Shown here: in pieces, positions 12,137 through 25,883 of the stretch
Numbering within the stretch: the first letter of the stretch is position 1
Layout: each line of letters begins with the position of its first letter
DNA from: Apodemus sylvaticus
Taxonomy: Eukaryota; Chordata; Mammalia; Rodentia; Muridae
DNA: 64,000 nt
Reading direction: 5' to 3'
Assembly (NCBI RefSeq): GCF_947179515.1
Contig: NC_067473.1
Span: forward strand, 83,234,013-83,298,012
Made by a program: the position numbers and the translations under genes
Notes under the pieces: model-generated
The model's database searches: none
What the model was told of the DNA's origin: nothing
Seen by the model: the letters and a program-made list of their open reading frames with translations, nothing else

Positions 12137-12640
12137 GGACAAAGATCATAATCCCAGAGCTCTTTCTGCTTCTACCTCTCCAGTTCTTGGATTAGAAGCT
12201 TTTACCACCATACACCTCCATTTAAAATTATGCTATTCTTTTATTGAGAAAAAAATCTCATACAATATAATCTGTCTAGGGTTTCTCCTTGCCCTGTTCC
12301 TCATGATTCCTTCTCACTTCCTACACCATCCAAATTGACATTTCTTTCTCTCTTTAGAAAACAAGCAAGCCTCTAAGTAATAAGAACAAAATAAACAATA
12401 AGATAAGAGAAAAATAAATAAATCAGAATAGGACAAACTACAAAGAAGAAAAAGTGACAAATCAAAACATAGCAAACTGAAAAATAAACAAAAACACACA
12501 ATTTCTCACACAGGGATCTCATAAAAACACAAAACCAGAAATCATACTATATATACAAAAGATCACTAAAGACTCCATTAAGATTGTTTTGTGCTATCCA
12601 TTTACTGAAGGTCATAGAGCCTACCCTCAAGAATAGTATG

Positions 12641-14150
12641 TTTCTCCAGTGAGACTACCTTGAAGAAAAGTTATTTTTTATTTGCAAGTGGCTATCAAAT
12701 GGAGATAGCTTCTGGATTATGGAGGGGATTTGTATCCATTTCTGCTCTAGGACAGTACAGGTACAGACTCGTGCAGTCCCTGTGCATGTTGCGGCAGTCT
12801 CTGAGTTTACATGCCCATTTTGATATATTTAGAAGGTTTTTGTTTTCTTGATGCCTTGCATCTATTCTTGTTCTTCTCCTGTTTCTACCACCTCTGCCAC
12901 AGAATTCCTTGTGCTCTGTGGAGAAGAATTTGATGGAGAATTTCCATACAGGGCTATCTTAATGTCTCTCACTATGTGAATATTCTAACTGTGGGTCTCT
13001 GTATCTATCTGCAAATTCTGGATCAAGCGTCTTTAATGATGTCTGAAGCAGACTCAGGTCTATTAGTTTAGCAGTATGTCATAAGATGTCATTTTATTGC
13101 TACATATTTTTTTTTTCTGCAGAACATTAGTATTTCATCTCCTTCATCTACCTAGTGTCAGGTTCTTTACAATCCAAGCAGTGCTTGGTATGGTTTCTAT
13201 CTAATGGATTTCATGTTTTAAATCAAAACAGATTTTTTTTTTGGTTACTCCCACAAGTTTTGGCCTACTGTTGCATGAGCACATCTTACAGGAAAGTCAC
13301 CATTGTAGACTGAAGTTTTTTTAGTTGTGTTGTTGCTGACCTTTCTCCTTTGGTAGAATGCATGCTACCTTCCAGTACCATAAGCTCTGATCCACAGGAA
13401 TGAAGGCTCTAGATAGTTACCAGCTTGATTTTGCCATGTTCAATGAGTTGTGCAAGTGCTGTATTCAGTAATAGGGCTTTAACAATACTTTGTAGAAAAT
13501 ATACAACAGCTTTCAAAATACCTTCAGTTGCTTGACGGTTCCCTTAAAGCCTATTTAATTCAAAAACACAATTAGATATCACTGATTATCAGTTCTGGAA
13601 GCTTCATTTGGTGATGAAGGATTTCATTTGTGGTTCTGTTTCCTCTTTTATTTGGTAAATTCATTTAGATAGTCTTCATATATGTATATATTTTAGAAAA
13701 TTTCTACTGTGTTTAGTTTTCATATAATTCCTTAAATGTTCCTTAGATTTAGCTGTCATGAATACAGTGGACCAGTATGATATCTTGAGGAAAAGGCAGG
13801 AAATTTAGATCCCTTTGAGCTAATTAATGATAGAGGAATGGAGAATTAATATGATTTCAGGTAGAAATCTAAAGATTTATCCCTGGCATTGCCAAATGAA
13901 ACAAATTGCTTTTGTTGGGCATTTGAAAAACTATTTTTAAAATGTATTTGTGAGGTCAACTATGTGTTCACAGAGATTAGGAGATATGTCAACCTGTTCA
14001 AGAAAAGAAACTGCTTCAGGATAATAGTTGCAGTTGAAGTCACTTCCTCACTGAATTAATCATAGTCAACAGTCACTTTCCAAGTATAATACCCCACCAT
14101 GAATTGATTTGGGGTTAACCATTACTGAGAAGCCAAACCTACCCTACCCT
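12641..14150. other. Rest of duplication copy A, no gene recognised
   Basis: The 12640-12780 part matches 42745-42840 and the last stretch (about 14030-14150) matches 56358-56485. The middle (12850-14000) has no clear partner in copy B; it resembles old L1 3' UTR in places (near 13030-13220). No exon is supported. Confidence 0.5.
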
Positions 14151-15447
14151 TTTTTAATTGAATACTCTTTTTTAAACTTACATTTCAAATGTTACCCCCT
14201 TTCCTGGTTTTCCTCCAGTCCCAGAAACTCCCTATCTCAGACTTCTTCCTCCTGCTTCTATGAGGATGTTCCTCCACCAACCCCACTTCCACCTCCCTGC
14301 CCTCAATTTCCCTACTCTGGGTCATCTATCAAGCCTTCATAGGATCAAAGACTTCTCCTTCCATTGATGCCAGACAAGGCATTCCTCTGCTACATATGGA
14401 GCTGGAACCATGTGAACTCCTTGGTTGTTGGCTTAGTCCCTGAGAGCTCTGGAGGTCTCATTGGTTGATATTGTTCTTCTTCCTGTGAGGTTGCAAGCCC
14501 CTTCAGCTCCTTCAGTCCTTTCTCTAGCTCCTCCATTGGGGACCCCACACTCAATCCAATTGTAGGCTGTGAGAATCTGCCTCTGTATTTGCAAGGCTCT
14601 GGCAGAGCCTCTCAGGAGACATTCATATCAAGTCCCTTTCAGCAAGTATTTCTTGGCATCCACAATGGTGTCAGGGTCTGGTGACTTTATATTGGATAAA
14701 TCCACAGGTGGGACAAGTCTCTGGATGACCTTTCCTCCACTCTAAGCTCTACTCTTTATCTGCATATTTACTCCTGTGTTTTGTTACCCTTCTTAGAAGA
14801 ACTGAAGCACCCACACTTTGCTCTTCCTTCTTCTTGAGCTTCATGTGGTCTGTGAATTGTATCTTAGGTATTCCAAACTTTTGGGTTAATAGCCACTTAT
14901 TAGTGAGTACATACCTTGTGTGTTCTTTTGTGATTGGCTTACCTCATTCAGGATGATATTTTCTAGTTATATTCATTTGCCTAAGAATTTCATGAATTCA
15001 TCATTTCTAATAGCTGAGTAGTACTCCATTGTGTAAATACACCACATTTTCTGTATAATTTCCTTTGATCAAAGGAATCTGGGTTCTTTACAGTTTCTGA
15101 CTATTATAAATAAGAATGCTATGAACATAGTGGGGCATGTGTCCTAATTACATGTTGGAACATCTTCTGGGTATATGCCCAGGTATAGTATAGCTGGGCC
15201 CTCAGGTAGTACTATATGCAATTTTTGAAGGAACTGCCAAACTGAATTCCAGAGTGGTTGCACCAGCTTGCAATCCTACTAACAATGGAAGAATGTTCCT
15301 CTTTCTCCACTTCTTTGCCAGTGTCTGCTGTCACCTGAGTTTTTAATTTTAGCTAATTTTAGCTGGTGTGAAGTGAAATCTCAGGGTTGCTTTGATTTGT
15401 ATTTCCCCTATGATTAAGGATGTTGAACATTTCTTTAGGTGCTTCTT
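14151..15447 (-). mobile_element. L1 3' end (minus strand): 3' UTR and ORF2 C-terminus
   Basis: Starts with a T-rich tail, then the reverse of a C-rich rodent L1 3' UTR, then the ORF2 C-terminal region (15000-15445). It inserts exactly where homology to copy B (56485) stops. It ends near 15447, where the sequence switches to plus-strand ORF2. Confidence 0.85.
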
Positions 15448-15457
15448 GGTTATTCTA

Positions 15458-15611
15458 GATTAGTGGAGAATTCTATCAGACCTTCAAAGAAGACCTAATA
15501 CCAATACTCTTCAAACTATTCCACAAAATAGAAACAGAAGTAATCTACCAAATTAGTTCTATGATGCCACAATTATGCTTATACCTAAACCACACAAAAA
15601 CCAAAGAAAGA
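15458..15611 (+). mobile_element. Isolated L1 ORF2 reverse-transcriptase fragment, inverted relative to its left neighbour
   Basis: About 150 bp coding in the sense direction for the RT segment around EFYQTFKEDLIPILFKLFHKIE. Two readings fit: the inverted 5' part of the minus L1 on its left (twin priming), or the left half of an older plus L1 that resumes at 21525. Confidence 0.75.
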
Positions 15612-16000
15612 GAACGTTCCCTTTCTGCCAAGTTCTTCCTCCTGGGGCAGACTCCTAGTTGTTCTGCTCCCTTGAAGATACAGTATCCTGACCCATCTTA
15701 GAGGACCCGCTGCACTCATAGCAGTTGGTAAGAACCCTCCCACTTCCGGAGTCCCAGAGCTGCTGCTGGGAGACTGGTAGACTCCAGACCTCTTACCCAC
15801 CAAAACCCTTGCTCTCCAAATATTACTCCACACCCACTCCTCCTGCCTCTTCTACTGGGACATTTCTGCTGGGGGAGACTCCTTGCAAGTCTCCTCCCTT
15901 GAAGACCCAATATCCTGACCTGTCTTAGAGGGCCTGCTGCATCAGAGCAGTTGAGGACCAGCTGTACTCAGAACAGTTAAGGACTTGCTGCTATCAGATC
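15612..16000 (+). repeat. L1 5' UTR monomers (promoter region relic)
   Basis: The phrase 'ccttgaaga ... atcctgacc ... cttagagg ... ctgctgca' appears twice, near 15652-15720 and 15897-15950. Rodent L1 5' UTRs are tandem monomers that act as the promoter; here they are mutated. Confidence 0.7.
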
Positions 16001-19000
16001 AGTAGAGGATCCAATGCACACAGAAGTAGAGGATCAGTTGTAGTACAGTTGGAAAAGAGCTTAACTGCTCCACTGAAGATCCAACATTCTGAAGGCCTCC
16101 CAGGAAAGCTACTGTAGACAGAGTAACAGATCAGCGCTTCTCTGCCCCTGTGAAGAGCCCCCAGTTGAAAGGCCCCACAGGTGGTCTGCTACAGACAAGG
16201 CTGCAGACCTACCTGGAGACCTAAATCAACCCAGGGACAAAAGAGGCAGTCTCCAGAAAGTTATTCAGACCAACAAATACCAGGAATATCCAGACAGTTA
16301 AAGGCAAGTGCAAGTCCATAAGCAACAGAAGCCAATATACATGGGCATCATCAGAACCCAGTTCTCACACCAAGCAAGCCCTGAATACAACACACCTGAA
16401 AATCAGGAAGCTGACCTAAAATCCTATATCATGAAGATAATCAATTTCTTTAAGGAAGATATCAATAACTCACTGAAAGAAATAATAGAAAAACACAAGT
16501 GAAGGAATTGAATAAAGTGATCTAAGACATAAAAGCAGAAGTAGAAACAATAAAGAAAACACAAATGGAGGTAAACTTGGAAATGGAAAACCTTGAAATG
16601 TGGTGAAGAATTACAGATGTAAGTATCACCAACAGAATACAAGAGATAGAAGAAAGAATCTCAGGTGTAGAAGATACCTTGAAGTGATTGACACAACTGT
16701 CAAAGAAAATTCAAAACATAAAAACTCCTAACCCAAAATATTCAAGAAATTCAGGACACAGTGAAAAGACCACATCTAAAGATAATTGGAATAGAGGAGA
16801 ACAAAGATTACAAGCTCAAAGGACCTGAAAATGTCTTCAACAAAATCGTCGAAGAAAGAGATTGCCATAAAGGTACAAGAAACCTATAGAACACCAAATA
16901 AATGGGACCAGAAAAGAAAATCCTCTCATCACATAATGATCGAAACACTAAACATACAGAACATAGAAACAATATTAAAAGTTGCAAGGGAAAAGGGTCA
17001 AGTAACATGTAATGGTAGACCTATCTGAAGTACACCAGCTTTCTCAACAGAGACTATGAAACCAGAAGAGCCAGGTCAGAGGTCATTAAGACTCTAAGAG
17101 AACACAAATGCTAGCCTCGGATACTATACCTAGCAAAACTCTCAATTAACGTAGATGGAGAAACCAAAATATTCCAGGACAAATTCATAGTATCTATCTT
17201 CCAATCCAGCCCTTCAGAGGATCCTAGAAGGAAAACACCAAAACAAGGAAGGGACCTGCACCAAAGAAAGGACAATATATTAAGCATCTCACAACAAAGC
17301 CAAAAGGAGATAACAAAAAGCACAAAAAGCCACCTACAAAAACAAACATATCAGGAGCAAACAGTCATCTCTCTTTAATATTTCTCAATATTAATAAACT
17401 CAACTCACCTGCCAAAAGACATGAGCTAACAGACTGGATATGCAAACAAGATCCAGCATTTGCTGCATACAAGAAACAAACCTCAATAACAAAGACAATC
17501 ACTATCTCAGAGTAAAAGGATGGAAAAAGGCCTTTCAAGCAAATGGTCCCGGGAAACAAACAGGAGTAGCCATCTTAATATCCAATAAAATAGATTTTCA
17601 ATCAAAAGTTATAAAGCATGATAAGAAGGACACTTTATATTCATCAAGGGGAAAATCCACCAAGATGAACTCTCAATTCTGAACATCTATGTCCCAAATA
17701 GAAGAGTATCCATATTCATAAAAAGAAACTTTAATAAAGCTCAAAATACCCATTAAACCCCACACAGTAATAGTGGGAGACTTCAACACCTTACTCTAAC
17801 TAATGGACAAGTCATTGGAACAGAAACTAAACAGAGGCACAGTGAACCTAAGAGACGTTGTGAATCAAATGGATTTAACAGATATCTATAAAACATTTCA
17901 CTCTAAAACAAAAGAATAAACCTTTTTCTTAGCACCTTATGGTACTTTCTCCAAAATTGACCATATAATTGGTCACAAAACAACCCTCAACTGATACAAG
18001 AAGATTGAAATAATCCCGTGCATCCTCTCAGATCACCATGGCCTAAGGCTGGTCTTCAATAACAGAAAAAACTACAGAAAACCCACATACACAAGGAAAC
18101 TGAACAACTTTTACTCAATGATAACTTGTTCAGGGAAGAAATAAAGAAAGAAATTAAAGACTTCCTTGAATTTCATGATAATATTGACATATCATACCCA
18201 AACTTATGGGACTGAAGAGAAGCAGAGGAAAATGCTAAAAGGAAAATTCATAACACTAAGTGTCCTGGTAATGAAACTGAAGAGATTTTACACTAACAAC
18301 AGTACACCTGAAAGCTCTAGAACAAAAAGAAGCAAACTCACCCAAGAGGGGTAGAAGGCAGGAAATAGTCAAACTCAGGGCCAAAATAAACTAAATAGAA
18401 ACAAGGAAAACAACACAAAGACTCAATAATACCAGAAGCTTGTTCTTTGAGAGAATCAACGAGATAGAAAAACCCCTAGCCAAACTAAATAAAGGCCAAG
18501 AGGGAGTATCCAAATTAACAATAGAAACAGAGAAAATTCAAAAAAATCATCAGATCCTAGTATAAAAATATATGCAATAAAACTGGAAAATCTAGAAGAA
18601 ATGGATAATTTTCTAGACAGATGCCACATACCAAAGGTAAATCAAGAGCAGGTAAAGTCCCTAAAAAGGCCTATATCTCAAAAGGAACTAGAATCATTAA
18701 AAACAAACAAACAAACAAAAAACAACAACAACAACAACAAAAAAAAAAACTCCCAAACAAAAAGAGCCTAGGGCCAGATGACTTTAGTGCAGAATTCTAC
18801 CAGACCTTCAAAGAAGACCTGATGCCAATTTTCCTCAAACTATTCTGTAAAATATAAAGAGAAGGAACACTACCTAACTCATTCTATGAAGCCGCAATTA
18901 CTCGGATACCTAAACCACACAAGAACCCAACCAGAAAAGAGAACTTCAGACCACTCACACTTATGAATATCAATGCAAAAATACTCAATAAAATTCTTGC

Positions 19001-21524
19001 AAATCGAATCCAAAAACTCAACAAAATCATCATTCACCAGAATCAAGTAGACTTCATCCCAGGAATGCAAGATTGGTTTAATATATGAAAATCTACTAAT
19101 GTAATCCACTAAATAAACAAACTCAAAGAAAAACATCACATGATAATCTCCTTAAGTGTAGAAAAAGCATTTGAGAAAATACAACACCTCTTCATGTTAA
19201 AAGTATTAGAAAGATAAGGAATTCAAGGTCCATACCTAAACATAATAAAAGCAATTTACTGCAAACCAACAGCCAATATCATTAAATGGAGATATACTTG
19301 AGGCATCGGGAATAAGACAAGGACGCTCATTCTTGCCATATATCTATTCAATATAATACTCAAAGTGCTAGCTAGAATAATAAGACAAAAAAAAAGAGTT
19401 GAAAGGGATAAAAATTGGCAAAGAAGAAACAAAGGTATCACTATTTGCAGATAACTTCAGCAAAGTGGCTGATATAAAATTGACTCAAATAAATCAGTAT
19501 CCTTCCTTTATACAAATGACAAACATGCTGAGAAAGAAATTAGGGAGATAACTCCCTTCACAATAGGCACAGATAATATCAAATATCTTGGGGTAACTCT
19601 AACCAAACAAGTGAATGATCTGTATGACAATAACTTCAAATCTCTCAAGAGAGAAATCTAAGAAGATCCCAGAAAATGGAGAGATCACCCTTGTTCATGG
19701 ATTGGCAGAATTAACATAGTAAAAATGTCCATCTGACCTAAGGCAATCTATAGATTCAATGCAATCCCCATCAAAATCCCAACATGATTACTCATAGATA
19801 TGGACATATCAATTCTCAAATTCATCTGGAAAAGCAAAAAACCCAGACTAGTGGAAATAATTCTTAACAACAAAAGAATGGCTAGGGGAATCACCATTTC
19901 TGGCCTAAGCTTTACTACAGAGTAATAGTGACAAAAACTGCATGGTATTGGTACAGAAACAGACATGTTGATCAATGGAATAGAATTCAAGACCCAGAAA
20001 TAAAACCACACACTTATAGACACTTGATCTTTGACAAAGAAGCCAAAAATATAAAATGGAAAAAAGAAAGACTTTTCAATATATTGTGCTAGTTAACTGG
20101 CTGTCTATATGTAGAAAAATGAAAATCAACCCATATTTGTTACCTGGCATGAAGCACAATTCCAAGTGGATCAAAGACTTCAACATAAAACCATATATAC
20201 TAAATCAAATAGAAGGAAAATTGGGAAGCAGCATTGAACTCATTGGTGTAGAGGGAAACTTCCTAAACAGAACTCCATTGGTTCATGTTCTATGATCAAG
20301 AATTCATAAATGGGATCTCACGAAACTGGAAAGCTTCTGTAAGGCAAAGGTCATTGTTAATAAGACAAATCAGCAACCTACAGAATGGAAAAATATTCAC
20401 TAACCCCACACCCAATAGACGGCTAATATTCAAAATTTATGAAGAACTCAAGAAGCTAATCACCATAAAACAAACAACCCAATAAAAAAATTGGGGTATA
20501 GAACTAAACCAAGATTTTACAGCTGAGGAAACTCAAATGGCTGAGAAACACCTAAAAAAGGTTCAAAGTCCTTAGTGATCAGAGAAATGGAATCATAATG
20601 ACCCTGAGATTCCACCTTACACCAATCAGAATGGCTCAGATCAAAACCTCAGGTAACAACACATGTAGGACAGGATGTGGAAGGAATACTCCTCCATTGC
20701 TGGTGGTATTGCAAACTAGTACAACCACTCTGGAAATCAATCTGGAGGTTACTCAGAAAACTGGAAATATTCCTGAAGACTGAGCTATATATTTCCACTC
20801 TTGGAAATATACCCAAAAGATGTCCCACAATGCCACAGGGGCATGTGTTCCACTATGTTCATAGCAGTCTTATTTGTGATAGCCAGAAGCTGGAAACCAG
20901 CCAAATGTCCCATGGCAGAAGAATGGATAAAGAAAATGTGGTTCATTTACACAATGGAATACTACTCAACTATTAAGAATGAGATGAGGACATCCTGAGT
21001 TTCAGAGGCAAATGAATGAAACTAGAAAATATCATCCTGAGTGAGGTAACTCAGACCCAAAGGTACATTCTTGGTATGTACTCATTAATAAATGAATATT
21101 AGCCCCCAAAAAGTACAAAATCATCAAGATACAGTCCTCAGAACTCAAAAAGGTCAACAAAGTGAAGTGCCCAATTGAGGACAACTCAGTCCCATTCAGG
21201 AGGAAGAAGAAAGCAATAGAAAGTGGGAAGGTAGGGAGGGACATGAAAGGGAAAATAAACTGGACTAGGGAGTGGGGGGAGGGGAACCTGATCTGACACT
21301 GTGAAAGGGAAAATGACTAAAGCCCTAAGGGTCAGAAGAAAGAATGGAAACAGGCAACCTCTGGAGATAGGAGGTAGGGGGGACCCCCCCAGAATGCACC
21401 AGAGACCTGGGGGATGAGAGAATCACAGGACTAAAAGGGAAGGACCTTAAATGAAATGCTTGACAATAGGGAAAGGGAACTTATACAACCTACCTCCAGC
21501 AGGAAGACAAAGAAAAGACTTAAA
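15612..21524 (+). mobile_element. Near full-length L1, plus strand, degenerate
   Basis: 5' UTR at 15612-16290 with two related monomers about 230 bp apart, ORF1 at about 16300-17360, ORF2 at about 17440-21000 and an older-type 3' UTR to about 21520. Both frames carry many stops and indels. The RT catalytic FADD region near 19441 reads FADN and is followed at once by sequence normally about 70 bp further on, so that stretch was deleted. The (CAA)n/A-rich stretch at 18700-18750 is an internal expansion. No mobilisation is possible from this copy. Confidence 0.88.
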
Positions 21525-23575
21525 AGGGAGATAAATTGGAAAGGAAGAAGTTAAAAATATCATTATGTGCAGATGATATGAAAGTAGATTTAAGTGACCC
21601 CCCCAAAATTTTATCAGAGAACTTCTACACATGGTAAACAACTTTAGCAAAGTGGTTGGATATAAAATTAACTCAAACAAATCAATGGTGTTCCTCTACT
21701 CAGAGGATAAATAGGCCGAGAAAGTAATTAAAAAAAAACAACTCCCTTAACAATAGTGATAATTTAAAATACCTTGGTGTGATTCTAACTAAACAAATGA
21801 TAGATCTGTATGACAAGAACTTCAAGTCTCTGAAGAAAGAAATCGAAAATCTCAGAAGATGGAAAGATCTCCTATGCTCATGGATTGGCAGTATAAATAT
21901 AGTAAAAATGGCCGTCTTGTCAAAAGCAATCTATAGATCCAATGCAAACCCATCAAAACTCCAACCCAATTCATCATACAGGTAGAAAGAAGAATTTGCA
22001 AATTCATCTGGAATAAAAAAATCTCAAGATAGTGAAAACTATTCTCAATCATAAAAGAACTTCTGGGGGAATCAGCATCACTGACCTCAAGCAATACTAC
22101 ATAGCAACAGTGATTAAAAAAAAAAACAAAACTTCATGGTATTGATACAGTGATAGGCAGGTATATCAATGGAATAGAATTGACCCAGAAATGAACCAAC
22201 ACACCTATGGTCACTTGATCTTTAGCAAAGGAGCTAAAAGCATCCAGTGGAAAAAGACTGTATTTTCAACAAATGGTGCTGGTTCAATTGGCAGTTAGCA
22301 TTTAGAAGAATACAAATCCATCCATTCTTATCCCATTGTACAAAGCTCGAGTCCAAGTGAATAAAGGACCTCCACAAAAAAAAAAAAAAGAAAGAAAGAA
22401 AGAAAACACACTGAAACTAATAAAAAAGAAAGTAGGGAAAAGCCTCGAGCATATGGGCACAGGCAAAAAGTTCCGGAACAGAACAGCAATAGCTTATACT
22501 TTAAGATTAAGAATTGACAAATGGGACCTCATAAAACTGCAAAACTTCTATAATGCAAAGTATTCTGTGAATATGACAAAATGGCAACCAATGGATTGGA
22601 AAATTATCTTTCCTAATCCAAGATTTGATAGAGGACTAATATCCAATATATGCAAAGAACTCAAGAAGTTAGTCTCCAGAGAACCAAATAACCATATTAA
22701 AAATGGGGTACAGAGCTAAACAAAGAATTCTCAACTGAGGAATACGGAATGGCTGTGAAGCACCTAAAGAAATGTTCAACATCCTTAATCATGAGGGAAG
22801 TGAAAATCAAAACAACCCTGAGATTCCACCTCACACCAGTCAGAATGGCTAAGAACAAAAACTCAGGGGACAGCAAATGTTGGGGAGGATGTGAAGAAAG
22901 AGGAACATTCCTCCATTGCTGGTGGGAGTGAAAACTAGTACAACCACCCTGGAAATCAGTTTGGTGGTTCCTCAGAAAATTAGACACAGCACTACCTGAG
23001 GACCCAGCTATACCACTTCTGGGCATATACCCAGAAGATGCTCCAACATGTTATAAAGACACATTTGCCACTATATTCATAGCATCCATATTTATAATAA
23101 CCAGAAGCTGGAAAGAACCCAGATGTCCCTTAGTGGAGAAATGGATACAAAAATTGTGGTATATATACACAATGGAGTACTATTCGGCCATTAGAAACAA
23201 TGAATTCATGAAATTCTTAGACAAATGGATGGAAGTGGAGAACATCATCCTAAGTGAGGTAACCCAGTCTCAAAAGAACACTCATGCTATGCACTCACTG
23301 ATAAATGGATATTAGCCTAGAAGCTTGCAATACCCAAGACACAATGCACATATCAAATGATGCCCAAGAAGAAGGAAGGAGTGGCCCCGGGTCCTGGAAA
23401 AGCTCAGTGCAACAGTGCCTGGGAATACCAGGACAGGGAAGTGGGAAGGGGTGGACTGGGGAACATGGGGAAGGAAAAGGGCTTATGGGACTTTCAGGGA
23501 GGGGGGAACCAGGGAAGAGAAACTCACTTGAAATGTAAATAAAGAATATATCGAATAAAAAACCAAAACAACAAC
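21525..23575 (+). mobile_element. 5'-truncated L1, plus strand
   Basis: Begins within ORF2 RT at 'gataaattggaaaggaagaa', with the catalytic site reading CADD in place of FADD (near 21570), then the ORF2 C-terminus (to about 23230) and a 3' UTR ending in AATAAAGAATATATCGAATA with an A/CAA tail at 23560-23580. Frames are broken. It may be the right half of the same older element as 15458-15611. Confidence 0.85.
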
Positions 23576-23589
23576 AACAAAGAAAGGGT

Positions 23590-24289
23590 GCTGATTTTTG
23601 TTAATTACTCTTCTATCCAGTCACTTCACTGAACGTGTTTATCAGATGTAGGAGTTACTTGGGAAAATGTTTGGACTAAATTATATGTAGTATAAAATCA
23701 TCTGAACTATAGATACTTTAACGTCTTCCTTTCCAGTCTGACAATTTATATTGCCTTGATCTCCTTCAGTCGTCTCATTGCTCTAGCTAGTAATTCAAGT
23801 ACTTGAATAGATATGGAGTGAGTAGACAAATTGTCTTGTTCCTGAATTTAGTGGAATTACACTCATTTATTTTTATTTAATTTGATGATGTCTATAGGCT
23901 CACTGCAACTTGCCTTTATCATATTTATTCACATCTTTTATATACACAGTCTCTCCAAGAATTTATCATGAAGAAGTGTTAGATAGTTGTGAATTTTTTC
24001 AGTACATAATGAGATACTTATGTGTTTTGTGCAGCTCTTTTTCATTTTCCTAATATAGTAGATTTATTGATTGATTTTTGTATGTTAAACTATTCCTGCA
24101 ACTCTGGGATGAAAACTACCATATCATGGTGGATTTCTTTTATGTAATATTCAATTTTGAGGGTTTTTGAGTATTTTTGTGTCCATGTTCATGCAAGAGT
24201 CTTGTCTGAAATTTTTTGCTGAAACTTTGTATAACTTAGGTACCAGGGTGACTGTGACTTAAAAAATAACTTTATTAATGTTTCTTCTG
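23590..24289 (-). mobile_element. Old L1 ORF2 fragment, part 1 (minus strand)
   Basis: Reverse of the ORF2 RT domain, strongly diverged. It is interrupted by the plus L1 at 24290-28562 and continues at 28576, with the shared phrase CTTCTG at the break. Confidence 0.75.
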
Positions 24290-24600
24290 GAGGGGATATC
24301 TGCTCTGCAGGGAGTTCTGTGGTTAGAGGTGAGGCCCCCTTCTTCATTCCTGCCACGGAGAGGGCTGTTATAGCCAGGAACTCAGGGAAAAGCCTAGTGT
24401 CAGATCAGTTGGGACTCAGTCCACCAGGGTCCCATCTGTACCCAGGAGCTGGGTAGAACCACAGCCTTCTGTGCTCCTATCCTGCCAGGGGACATCTATT
24501 CTTCAGGGAGTTCTGCATTTGGATGGAGTTCCAAGTTTAGAGGTCAGGCTGATATCTATGCTCCTGTGACTGAGCAGAGAGGTGCAGCCAGGAACAAAGG
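24287..24600 (+). repeat. Tandem L1 5' UTR monomers
   Basis: The 'ctgcagggagttctg' block recurs with about a 204-bp period (near 24300 and 24505), as do the following 'ttgggactcagtcca' blocks (about 24410 and 24625). Confidence 0.8.
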
Positions 24601-25847
24601 GAACACCCAAGTGTAAGATCAGTTGGGACTCAGTCCATCAGGACCCACCTGCACCCAGGAGCTTGGCAGTACCACAGCACTCTGTGCCAGGGGAGAGCCA
24701 GTTACCCAGGGTGCTGAGACAGGCTTGCAGGCACACAGGAGGGACAAGCACCAGCCAGAGACAGCAAGACCAGCTAACACCTGACATAACCAGATGTCAA
24801 AAGGCAAATATAGGAATGTATCTAACAGAAATCAAGGCAGCAGGGCACTATATGAACCCAATTCTCCCACAATACCAAGTCCTTGATGTCCCAACGCACC
24901 AGAAAAGCAAGATTTGGATTTAAAATCACAGCTCATCGTGCTGATAGAGGGCTTCAAGAAGGACAGAAATAACTCCCTAAATGAAATACATTAAAACACA
25001 GGTAAACGGGTAGAAGCCCTTAAAGAATTTCAGGAAACCACAAACAAACAGGTGAAGGAATTGAACGAAACCATCCAGGATCTAATAAGAGAGGTGGAAA
25101 CAATAAAGCAATCACAAAGGGAAACAATTCTGGATGTAGAAAACCTACGAAAGAAGTCAGGAGTCATGGATGCAAGTATCAACAACAGAATAAAAGAGAT
25201 AGAAGAGAAAATCTCAGTTGCAGAAGATACCATATAAAGCATTGACACAACATTCAAAGAAAATGCAAAATGCAAAAACTCCTGACTGAAAACATCCAGG
25301 AAATCCAGGGCAAAAAATGAAGACCAAATCTAAGGATTACAAGTATAGAAAATGGTGAAGATTTCCAACTTAAAGGACCAGTAAATATCTTCAACAAAAT
25401 TATAGAAGAAAACTTCCCTAAGCTAAAGAAAGAAATGCCCATGAACATACAAGAAGCCTAAAGAGCTCCAATAGATTTGACCAGAAAAGAAACTCTTCTT
25501 AACACATAATAATTAAAAAGTCAAATGCACTAAACAAAGAAAGAATATTAAAAGCAGTAAGGGAAATAGGTCAAGTAACATGTAAAGGTAGACCTGTCAG
25601 AATTACACCAAAATTCTCACCAGAGAATATGTAATCCAGAAGAGCCTGGGCAGATGTCATACAGTCCTTAAAGGAACACAAATGCCAAGCCAGACTGCTA
25701 TGTCCAGCAAATCTCTCAATTACCATAGAAGGGGAAACCAAGGTATTCCATGACAAAAACAAATCCCAACCCAGGGATTCAGTGATCGTTCAATATAAGG
25801 AAATCCATCAATGTAATCCACTACAAAAAAAAAAAAAACTCAAAGAA

Positions 25848-25883
<36 letters not shown>

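Larger units (their letters stand above)
11720..12640. other. Duplicated block of copy A, old L1-derived and SINE-like DNA
   Basis: Aligns to 41640-42720 in copy B. The site at 11741-11760 is the empty form of the place where an L1 sits in copy B. It contains TG and TC microsatellites around a short degenerate repeat ('gaggccagagggcaacctt' type), then A-rich DNA (12340-12560) resembling the reverse of an old L1 3' UTR. No gene seen. Confidence 0.6.
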
